IMG/VR virus record: IMGVR_UViG_3300010885_062098
Coordinates: 1 to 27,521 of that record
Direction: 5' to 3' (one strand)
Origin: a virus
Length of the DNA stretch: 27,521 bases
The notes below the pieces were generated by a model that was not told where the DNA came from, made no database searches, and was given only the letters and a program-made list of their open reading frames with translations. This document shows, in pieces, positions 7,698 to 14,470 of the stretch (the first letter of the stretch is position 1; the number at the start of each line of letters is the position of its first letter). The translations under genes were made by a program, and so were the position numbers.

Positions 7698-8876
7698 ATG
7701 ACAAAGAAAACAGTAATTCTTCGTGGTCCAGTATTAACCGAAAGTGGTTATGGAGTTCATGCTCGTCAGATAGCTCGTTGGCTATTTGATTTAGCCGATA
7801 GAACTGGAAATATAGATGTTGTTACGGAACCTCTTCCTTGGGGTGCAACTCCTTGGCTTGTTGATGTATATTCACATGATGGACTTGTAGGTCGCCTTAT
7901 TCAAGCTGCTGGCAAGAGAGAGAAGTATGATGTTTCCCTGCAACTACAACTTCCAAATGAATGGAACCCTTTTCTTGCAGATTTTAACGTTGGTATTACG
8001 GCAGGGGTAGAAGGCGATGTTTGCAATCCGGCATGGATATCAGCTATTAATCGCATGGATCTTCTGATTGTTCCTTCAGAGTTTGTAAAGGGAGTATTTA
8101 CAAATACCGGTGAAGTAAAAACTAAAGTGGTTGTTATTCCGGAAGCCTTTATTGATGCAGTAGCCACGCCAGAATTGCCAGAGCTTGATTTAGAACTTAA
8201 GACGGATTTTAATTTTCTTTTATTCGGTCAAATTACTGGCAATAATCCAGAGAATGATCGCAAGAATATATTCTATGCTGTTAAGTGGTTATGCGAACAA
8301 TTTAAAGACAGCCCTGATGTTGGAATAGTTATTAAAACAAATACTGGCAGACAGACTGTAGTTGATCGTATGAGAACCACCAATATGTTGGCGCAGCTTA
8401 CGATGGAAATTAAGAAGGGCGCTGAGTTTCCAAAGTTCTATCTTCTTCATGGAGATATGAGCGATAACGAAGTAGCGTCTCTATATCGTCATCCAAAGAT
8501 TAAAGCCCTTGTAGCTCCTACTCGTGGTGAAGGATTTGGTCTTCCTATTCTTGAGGCTGCGGCTTCTGGTCTTCCGGTTATTGCTACTGGTTGGAGTGCT
8601 CATACAGAGTTCCTTGGCAAAGGAAAGTATGTAAAGCTTGACTATCGTTTGGAGCAAATTCATCAAACCAGAGTAGATAATCAGATTTGGATGGAGAAAG
8701 CTAAATGGGCAAATGTAAAGGAAGAGGACTTCAAGCATCGTGTTAAGAAGTTTGTAGAAAGTCCACAGATGCCACAGCAATGGGCGAAGGAACTATCAGA
8801 AACTCTTAAGAAGGAATATTCTTATGAGGCAGTTAGTGTTCAATACACGGAAGCCTTAAAGGAAGTGTTGGGATGA
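7698..8876 (+). CDS. GT-B (GT4-like) glycosyltransferase
   Basis: The frame opens at GTG 7680, inside the preceding gene, but ATG 7698 is the better start. AAGGGATATA precedes it at the normal distance and the protein then begins MTKKTVILRGPV. The product has 392 residues. The N-terminal domain has ESGYGVHARQIARWL, comparable with the SGVGVQAR loop of the preceding gene, so the two may be old duplicates. DLLIVPSEFVKGVF is the hinge-side strand seen in GT4 enzymes. RGEGFGLPILEAAASGLPVIA (about 276-296) contains the complete EX7E pair, E278 and E286. It probably transfers a nucleotide-activated sugar in the cytoplasm. Its stop overlaps the next start (ATGA), coupling it to the small membrane protein. 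Confidence 0.85.
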   Translation: MTKKTVILRGPVLTESGYGVHARQIARWLFDLADRTGNIDVVTEPLPWGATPWLVDVYSHDGLVGRLIQAAGKREKYDVSLQLQLPNEWNPFLADFNVGITAGVEGDVCNPAWISAINRMDLLIVPSEFVKGVFTNTGEVKTKVVVIPEAFIDAVATPELPELDLELKTDFNFLLFGQITGNNPENDRKNIFYAVKWLCEQFKDSPDVGIVIKTNTGRQTVVDRMRTTNMLAQLTMEIKKGAEFPKFYLLHGDMSDNEVASLYRHPKIKALVAPTRGEGFGLPILEAAASGLPVIATGWSAHTEFLGKGKYVKLDYRLEQIHQTRVDNQIWMEKAKWANVKEEDFKHRVKKFVESPQMPQQWAKELSETLKKEYSYEAVSVQYTEALKEVLG

Positions 8877-9280
8877 TTATAATTGGATTAATATCTTTGA
8901 TCCTATTATTTCTATTGATATCATCAATATTTTATCTAATTCGTTTTGCACGGATTATTATGATTATTGAAGATGATTTTTCTGATGCTATTGAGGCATT
9001 AGAGGATACTGAACGAACGTTGGAAAAAATCTTGGGCATGAGACTTTTCTTTGATAGTAAAGAGGTTCAAATGGTTGTCCAAGAAGCCATGGCAGAAGTT
9101 AAGAACAATAAGATAGCTGTTAATCGTGTGGCTCTTAAATTTGTTGATCGTAGCAAACAAAAATATAATGTGGTTGTTGAAGAAGAACCTGATATTCGTG
9201 AATTGCAAGAGAGAATAATGAGAGAGCGTATACTCCGAGGAGAAATGATAAATGAGAATACGCAAGAATTCAACCGTTGA
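8873..9280 (+). CDS. Small membrane-anchored protein, unknown function
   Basis: A 135-residue protein not recognised as any family. Residues 2-24 form one strongly hydrophobic segment (IIIGLISLILLFLLISSIF), followed by a cluster with Arg and then an acidic, probably helical stretch (about 32-55). The rest is charged and looks helical, ending in ELQERIMRERILRGEM. This suggests a single-pass inner-membrane anchor with a cytoplasmic helical domain. It starts within the stop of the glycosyltransferase (ATGA) and its end overlaps the sigma-like gene by 29 bases, so it is made in the same transcript as both. It might tether the glycosyltransferases to the membrane, or it might be an unrelated host-takeover protein. 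Confidence 0.6.
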   Translation: MIIIGLISLILLFLLISSIFYLIRFARIIMIIEDDFSDAIEALEDTERTLEKILGMRLFFDSKEVQMVVQEAMAEVKNNKIAVNRVALKFVDRSKQKYNVVVEEEPDIRELQERIMRERILRGEMINENTQEFNR

Positions 9281-10094
9281 TATATCGGCAGAAATCAATG
9301 ATATTGGTGATCTATTAACGGTTGCTCCAAGGACTGACAGCATACCTCCAGTTATTTATTCGGAAAAGAAAAAAGGTAGAAGAAAGATAAAGCGTAAAGG
9401 TGATCAGCCTACTCTTATCAATTATTTTACGGATAAAACTCAAGAACAAATAATAATATATCAGCAGGAAGCCGATACGGAAAAAAAGAAAAAGGTTTAC
9501 GTCAAGGAGATACTTCCCGCCTTTGATAGCCTTGTAGAAAATCTGATAAACGTCTATGGGTTTTCAGTAATATATGAGAGCAAGCAAGACCTTAAGCATG
9601 AATGTCTTCAGTTCCTATATTCGGCAGTAGAGAAGTTTAACGCTGAAAAGGGTAGTAAAGCTTTTTCTTATTTCAACGTTGTAGCTAAAAACTGGTTAAC
9701 CATTAAGAGTAAACAGAACATGAAACGTGTTCAAAGTTATATCTCAATGGATGATCGTGATAATTTATCTAAAGAAGATGTAGAACAGATTGAGTCACAA
9801 CAGTTTCAGCCAGGGTTTGAAGAGATTTATACCATGGTTAATACTCATGAATATCTTACAAAGCTTGTTGCTGCCATAGAGGACAAGACCAAGACTGAAA
9901 ATGAGAAAATGGTAGTTAATGCCATTAAGGTTCTTATAAATAATCTTGAAGACGTTGATCTTTTAAGTAAGAGGGCGATATTACTCTATGTAAGGGAACT
10001 CACAACTTTAAGTTCTAAACAGTTATCGATTGTATTGAGTTCTCTTAAGAGACATTATCGTGACGTTAAGAATACCGATGAGTTTGGTGTATAA
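9252..10094 (+). CDS. Sigma-factor-like protein, possible gp55-type late transcription sigma
   Basis: A 280-residue protein. GAGGAG at 9237-9242, nine bases before ATG 9252, decides the start despite the 29-base overlap with the preceding gene. Residues about 112-160 (DLKHECLQFLYSAVEKFN, then FSYFNVVAKNWLTIKSKQN) match the sigma70 region 2 pattern, in which an acidic helix is followed by an aromatic helix that binds the -10 element and core polymerase. A basic patch lies at 39-49 (KKKGRRKIKRK). RELTTLSSKQLSIVLSSLKRHY (248-269) could be a helix-turn-helix. T4 gp55 is a reduced sigma factor that directs late transcription; a late-region setting fits, but this protein is longer than T4 gp55. Another sigma-like regulator is possible. 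Confidence 0.6.
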   Translation: MRIRKNSTVDISAEINDIGDLLTVAPRTDSIPPVIYSEKKKGRRKIKRKGDQPTLINYFTDKTQEQIIIYQQEADTEKKKKVYVKEILPAFDSLVENLINVYGFSVIYESKQDLKHECLQFLYSAVEKFNAEKGSKAFSYFNVVAKNWLTIKSKQNMKRVQSYISMDDRDNLSKEDVEQIESQQFQPGFEEIYTMVNTHEYLTKLVAAIEDKTKTENEKMVVNAIKVLINNLEDVDLLSKRAILLYVRELTTLSSKQLSIVLSSLKRHYRDVKNTDEFGV

Positions 10095-10174
10095 CCTTCT
10101 CTAATTGGTAGGGTTCCACTTATCAATATATTTGGTTATAGAAATAACTGTTATGCCTTGATATATTTAGGATT

Positions 10175-10657
10175 ATGACGAAGAAAAACATACCTGTATA
10201 TCAACCCGCCGCTCCATCCTTTGAAATGCAAACCCCTCCAGAACAACCTGATATAACTGGAATGGAAGTTGGTTTCCGTCGTCCTAATATAGACGAATTG
10301 GACAATAAGATTAATCAACAGCTCCATGATTTTTCTTCTCTTCTTAATAAGATATCTTCTGTAGAAGATAAGCAGAAGGCATTATGGAAACAGATATATG
10401 AGAATGCGGTTCAAGACCGTAAGAATGCCTATATCATGTGGATAGACCTTTATGGTTATGTCCATGCTAACCCTAATGAGCACGCTATTCATGGTCAAAA
10501 CTTGTCTCGCTACATGGAACGCATGAGCAAAGCAAATGATCAAATACTTAAGTTAACTGAATTAGTATCCAAGGCAAGCGAAGAGGACTTGGACAATATG
10601 ATGTCTGAAGACGACATATATGATAAAATTCAAAAAACAACAGGTATGAAGCAATGA
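10175..10657 (+). CDS. Unrecognised small helical phage protein
   Basis: A 160-residue protein I do not recognise. The first 30 residues are proline-rich and probably unstructured. Residues 35-75 and 105-145 look amphipathic and helical, and the tail is acidic (EEDLDNMMSEDD). There is no signal peptide or membrane segment. ATG 10175 is preceded by TTTAGGATT, a short Shine-Dalgarno. The stop overlaps the ligase-like gene (ATGA), so the two are coupled. An 80-base gap with TATATTTA (10162-10169) separates it from the sigma-like gene. In T4 the recombination mediator uvsY lies just before baseplate gene 25, and this gene has a similar size and neighbourhood. No UvsY motif could be confirmed, so no name is given. 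Confidence 0.65.
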   Translation: MTKKNIPVYQPAAPSFEMQTPPEQPDITGMEVGFRRPNIDELDNKINQQLHDFSSLLNKISSVEDKQKALWKQIYENAVQDRKNAYIMWIDLYGYVHANPNEHAIHGQNLSRYMERMSKANDQILKLTELVSKASEEDLDNMMSEDDIYDKIQKTTGMKQ

Positions 10658-11946
10658 GCACTTTAAGAAGACAAAAGGTTATTAAGCAGATAAAAGACGT
10701 TTTACTTCCTACCGTTATGGAACAGATAGACGAGGGCGGTCTTGGTGGGCATATGTCTCACGTCCATGAGGATTACAATCTAACCTTTGGAGAAATAAAA
10801 TCTATATTTCATCAAGCCAGCAAGGGTAAGTTAGAGAACGTCTCAGAAAAACTTGATGGTCAAAATGTATTCTTTACGTTTAATCCAACTGAAGGATTAA
10901 GATTTGCTCGCAATACCGGTCATATTAAAACAAATGGCATGGGGGCAGATGAGATTGAAACAAAATGGGCAGATAAGCCACGGGTCGCCGCTGTGTTTGG
11001 AAAAGCCTATAAGGTGCTATCAGCCGCTATAGCATCGTTATCTCCAGCAGATAGAACCGCTATCTTCAATGATGGCAAGATTTGGTATTCAGCAGAGATA
11101 GTAGGCACTCTTAATCCTAACGTCATAAACTACGATCAAGATGCCGTTGTATTTCATGAAAGTGGAACGGTATATGATGAAAATGGTCAACCATTAAACA
11201 TAGACACCAGCAAAAATTTTGCAAAGCTTGTTGCAACTACAAATCGTATGCAAGCTGCAATAAAAGATAGTGGCTGGAAAGTGTTGGGACCGGTTATGGT
11301 TTCATTGCAAAAGCTATCAAATAATGAGCCATTAGAAATGGCTATTGCCGGATTAAATGGCGTCATGAACAGTTATAGTATGACCAATGACAATACTCTT
11401 GGCGAAATGTTTGAAGAATATGTTATTTCTGAACGGATGAAAGATATTATAGCTGATGATGATACTAAAAGTTATCTTGCTGAACTTGTATCAGATTTTG
11501 AAAAAAATCTTACCAGCAAAAAGCCAATATTAGAAGATTTAGTTAAAGAGGGATTGGTGCAAAAGGAACAAGTTAAAGATATTGTTGACCTTATAAGAAA
11601 TGGCACCGTTCTTTATAATGAAGCGACCGCCACAGTAAGATTTATAATAAAAAATTTCGCTGAAGATATTTTAAAAGGCGTTGCAAGTTATCTTATTATA
11701 AATCCGGACAAGGAAATTCAACGCCTAAGAGGCGAAGTTGAAAAGGCTATAGAAACCATTAGAGCTACTGGAACGGAACATTCAAACGAAGTGATGAAAA
11801 AAGAATTAGCTCGTTTACAAAATATTGACAACATTACTAGTTCTATGGAAGGTATTGTTTTTAAATACGGCGGCAAGGTATATAAGTTAACCGGGGCATT
11901 TGCTCCAGTTAATCAATTGCTTGGAATAGCCAAATATGGTCGATAA
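10654..11946 (+). CDS. DNA/RNA-ligase-superfamily nucleotidyltransferase-like protein
   Basis: A 430-residue protein carrying the motif series of the covalent nucleotidyltransferases (ligases and capping enzymes). Motif I is E65-K66-L-D68-G69 with K66 the expected AMP-accepting lysine. RFARNTGHIKTNG (83-95) lies where the ribose-contacting Arg motif is expected. SAEIVG (146-151) fits motif III, S398-M-E399-G-I-V-F-K404 in SSMEGIVFKY fits motif IV, and KLTG (411-414) sits at the motif V position. Between III and IV lies a roughly 200-residue, mostly helical insertion (about 190-390), unusual for compact phage RNA ligases. ATGA couples it to the gene before, and it stands directly ahead of baseplate genes. 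A ligase, a nucleotidylating enzyme or a structural derivative are all possible. Catalytic activity is inferred from motifs only. Confidence 0.6.
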   Translation: MSTLRRQKVIKQIKDVLLPTVMEQIDEGGLGGHMSHVHEDYNLTFGEIKSIFHQASKGKLENVSEKLDGQNVFFTFNPTEGLRFARNTGHIKTNGMGADEIETKWADKPRVAAVFGKAYKVLSAAIASLSPADRTAIFNDGKIWYSAEIVGTLNPNVINYDQDAVVFHESGTVYDENGQPLNIDTSKNFAKLVATTNRMQAAIKDSGWKVLGPVMVSLQKLSNNEPLEMAIAGLNGVMNSYSMTNDNTLGEMFEEYVISERMKDIIADDDTKSYLAELVSDFEKNLTSKKPILEDLVKEGLVQKEQVKDIVDLIRNGTVLYNEATATVRFIIKNFAEDILKGVASYLIINPDKEIQRLRGEVEKAIETIRATGTEHSNEVMKKELARLQNIDNITSSMEGIVFKYGGKVYKLTGAFAPVNQLLGIAKYGR

Positions 11947-11993
11947 TAAAGAAGTCATATTTTAAAAACTGTTTTAGGTTATATCTATAGGAT

Positions 11994-13709
11994 ATGCCTA
12001 GAGCTGGAACAAATATAGTACGTAGCTTAACTGGTGGAGTTGGCACCGGTACGTCATTAATGACGCAAGTTTTGACAACCACACAAACTCCCACATTACA
12101 AAGGGCAGTTGTTGTTGACGTTATAACTGATTTATCCCTTGTTACAGAAGAATACAAACAAGCATTAACTCAATTAGTTAACAATGCTGAATTGTTAGAT
12201 GTTTTATCTGTAAATTGCGTTATCGCCAAGATAGTATCTGCTAATGAAGGGAATGGTTCTAATTCCAACACTATTTTATTCCCATTTTATTCCTCTCACT
12301 TTATGTTGCCTGTTATGCCAGGAGAACAGGTATATGTCATATATGAGGATATGATTGGAACGGGAACTAAGATTGGCTACTGGATGTCCAGAGTAGCTGG
12401 ATATGGAACTTTTGAAGACCCAAATTACACACATGATGACAGAAGATTTGATTCGACTATTAATGAAGGAACTTATACCACAAGCGAACAACTCAATAGA
12501 AACGCCGCTAATGGACAAGAAACGTTTCAAAACGGCGGCAACACTATTGACACAACAACCTTGCCAATAAACGAAAGAAACGCTATAGAAAATCCTTACG
12601 ATACGATTTTCAATGAAGCCCGAGCGAGTGCATTTATTACGCCTGAGCCGGTTCCAAGATGGAAGAAACGCCCACAAGAGTTAGTATTGCAAGGTGCAAA
12701 TAATGCACTTATAATGCTTGGAGAAGACCGTAATGGCCCTATAGATGGAGCAATTAACGACAACCCTGTTGATATTATAAAGTTGGGTGGAGCTCCTAGA
12801 CAAGCAGGCGCAATTGATATCGTAGCAGGCAGAGGAAGATACTTACAAAATCCCGGTGTAAATCCAAAAACGTTTAATACTAGTAATCCTGCTGGTCCTT
12901 CATCTAATGCACCGCTAGTAATTGAAAACATTCGTGGATATCAAGAGACAGATAAAAATCCTTTTAGAAACAGAAGAGAAGAAATAGCAAATATAAATGA
13001 AGGCAATCCAAATCCAATGTTTGATGCCGCACGAGTTTATGTTGTTCAGCAAAGCAAAGTTGATGAAAATTACGGTCTAATTTATAATGGAGAATTTGGA
13101 ATAGTATATCCTCCAGAATGTATAGCCAACGAACAGCCTGTAGAGAATGGAACTTTAGGCAGAAGTTATGTTGTTAATAAGGCAGATCATATACGTATGA
13201 TTGCCAGAAGAGAACCTCAGACCGCTGATAGCACAAATATTGCTGGGACTGTTTTAATTATTCGTGAAGGCAAAAACAATACCAATAGCATATCTTCTAA
13301 TCCAGATACTGCGCCATCAGTTCCAGATGGCAATTTAGCCTATATATATCTGAATAAAGAAGGAAAAATTCAAGTTGAAGCGAATGAGATCTATCTCGGT
13401 AGAAGCGGCGACTTATCTCAGCCATATGTCAGATACTCTGTATATAAAAAAACCATAGAAACTTTACAAGATCAAATTAACTCTTTAAGAGATCATATAA
13501 AAAGCTTAGAAGAAACATTGGAAACTGCATTTCAAACGGCAATCGCCGTTCCATATTCGAATATACCTTCATTATATGCATTAGCAAATAACGCATTAAG
13601 AGAACAAGTTCAGTTTTCAAATTTGGATCAAACCATAACAGAAGCTGATGATAAAATTAAGAATACGTATAACAATACTGTTAAATCCACAAAGATATAT
13701 GGAGAATGA
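11994..13709 (+). CDS. gp5-like baseplate hub/central spike protein
   Basis: A 571-residue structural protein. Residues about 73-140 (VNCVIAKI, ILFPFYSSHFMLPVMPGEQVYVIYED, GYWMSRV) look like the OB-fold domain of T4 gp5/VgrG-type spike proteins, where PGEQVYV is typical. The middle is long, Asn/Pro-rich and probably extended. YIYLNKEGKIQVEANEIYLG is the sort of short repeating strand found in the spike beta-helix. Residues 484-513 form a likely coiled coil. No lysozyme domain like that of T4 gp5 is evident. It would trimerise at the tail tip to puncture the envelope. The gene order hub, small protein, gp25-like, gp6-like supports the call. Its start has TATAGGAT just upstream. Confidence 0.6.
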   Translation: MPRAGTNIVRSLTGGVGTGTSLMTQVLTTTQTPTLQRAVVVDVITDLSLVTEEYKQALTQLVNNAELLDVLSVNCVIAKIVSANEGNGSNSNTILFPFYSSHFMLPVMPGEQVYVIYEDMIGTGTKIGYWMSRVAGYGTFEDPNYTHDDRRFDSTINEGTYTTSEQLNRNAANGQETFQNGGNTIDTTTLPINERNAIENPYDTIFNEARASAFITPEPVPRWKKRPQELVLQGANNALIMLGEDRNGPIDGAINDNPVDIIKLGGAPRQAGAIDIVAGRGRYLQNPGVNPKTFNTSNPAGPSSNAPLVIENIRGYQETDKNPFRNRREEIANINEGNPNPMFDAARVYVVQQSKVDENYGLIYNGEFGIVYPPECIANEQPVENGTLGRSYVVNKADHIRMIARREPQTADSTNIAGTVLIIREGKNNTNSISSNPDTAPSVPDGNLAYIYLNKEGKIQVEANEIYLGRSGDLSQPYVRYSVYKKTIETLQDQINSLRDHIKSLEETLETAFQTAIAVPYSNIPSLYALANNALREQVQFSNLDQTITEADDKIKNTYNNTVKSTKIYGE

Positions 13710-13711
13710 TT

Positions 13712-13975
13712 ATGTCAAAAGCAGCAATGAAAAATACAATTAAGGCAATATTGCAATCTGAGCTAGGTAAAGCTGAAGGTAATACCGGAGCAGCTAATGC
13801 TCAAATTGAAACCATATCAACTGCTATTTCTGAGGCAGTAGCCGCATACGTTACTCAAGAGTTAACAGTCTTAAAAACGTTTTTGGTAACTCCTGGAGCA
13901 TTTACCGGAGCAGGAACTGGGGTTGTTGTTGTAACCGCTCCAGGAATAGCCCCATATATACCTGGTATTCCGTGA
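13712..13975 (+). CDS. Small Ala/Gly-rich protein of the baseplate module
   Basis: The frame opens at ATG 13706 overlapping the hub stop, but the second ATG (13712) is better placed: GGAGA at 13700-13704 is 7 bases away from it and only 1 base from the first. The product is 87 residues. The N-terminal part (KNTIKAILQSELGK, then ISEAVAAYVTQELTVLKTFL) looks helical. The last 30 residues are Gly/Pro/Val-rich (FTGAGTGVVVVTAPGIAPYI) and probably beta. It is not recognised. T4 has a small PAAR tip protein, gp5.4, near gene 5; this gene has a similar position and size, but no PAAR repeat or metal-binding His/Cys set is visible, so that link is speculative. Its spacing within the operon supports real expression. 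Confidence 0.6.
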   Translation: MSKAAMKNTIKAILQSELGKAEGNTGAANAQIETISTAISEAVAAYVTQELTVLKTFLVTPGAFTGAGTGVVVVTAPGIAPYIPGIP

Positions 13976-13995
13976 AGGCATATATTTAATCTCAT

Positions 13996-14463
13996 ATGGC
14001 AAGATTATCATTCAAAGATGTTGGCATACAGAATTCAATAGCTAATAGAATAGCTACAACTGTTGCACCAACTCCATATGGAATAAAAACTCCATTAGAA
14101 CTGGATGAAGGAAACTCTGTATCTATATTCAAGATGAACTATACCCTTCTTGAACAGATGAGTGATAACTTAAGAAATATTATACTAACAAATCATGGAG
14201 AAAGATTAGCCATGTATGATTTCGGAGCTAATCTTCGTCCTCTTTTAACAGATTTTAGCAATAAAGACAATTTTGATCAAGAAGCAATGAGTAGGATTAA
14301 GACGACAGTTGGGAAATATATGCCATTTGTCAATCTATTGGGTTATGAATCCAAGATTGAAAGAGCACAAAACGTATATACTGGAATTGTTTATGTGATA
14401 ATTGCATACAAAATATCCACTTTCCCAGAACAATTATTGGAAATAAGTTTATTTATAACGTGA
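13996..14463 (+). CDS. gp25-like baseplate wedge protein (GPW/gp25 family)
   Basis: A 155-residue protein of the usual gp25 length. SVSIFKMNYTLLEQMSDNLRNIILTN covers the helix that precedes the family signature. HGERLAMYDFGANLRPLLTDF (about 66-86) matches the conserved GER...FG.NL.P.L block of the lysozyme-like fold that sits in the baseplate wedge of contractile tails and injection machines. Loss of lysozyme activity is known for the family and is not tested here. It should bind gp6-like protein and help lock the sheath to the baseplate. The next gene is the gp6 homologue, 7 bases on. There is no clear Shine-Dalgarno; the AT-rich leader TATATTTAATCTCAT lies just before ATG 13996. Confidence 0.85.
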   Translation: MARLSFKDVGIQNSIANRIATTVAPTPYGIKTPLELDEGNSVSIFKMNYTLLEQMSDNLRNIILTNHGERLAMYDFGANLRPLLTDFSNKDNFDQEAMSRIKTTVGKYMPFVNLLGYESKIERAQNVYTGIVYVIIAYKISTFPEQLLEISLFIT

Positions 14464-14470
14464 TATTAAT

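Noticed and set aside
8481-8780. 99-residue antisense open frame
   Set aside because: It sits opposite the EX7E region of a well-supported glycosyltransferase; composition looks like a shadow frame.
9935-9942. TATAAATA, identical to the T4 late promoter
   Set aside because: It lies inside the sigma-like gene about 230 bases before the next start; a single copy is expected by chance in such AT-rich DNA and it is not repeated before other late genes.
10090-10140. 7-bp inverted repeat (TATAACC / GGTTATA) around the gap after the sigma-like gene
   Set aside because: The 37-base loop and missing T-run make a terminator unlikely.
11960-11978. Short A/T hairpin (TAAAA-ACTG-TTTTA) after the ligase-like gene
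   Set aside because: The stem is only A/T pairs and there is no T-run, so termination is not supported.
12276-12931. Two antisense open frames over the hub gene
   Set aside because: They overlap each other and a real structural gene, with no start signal.
14450-14457. TATAAATA on the minus strand at the end of the gp25-like gene
   Set aside because: It would read against every gene in the window; no minus-strand gene follows it.
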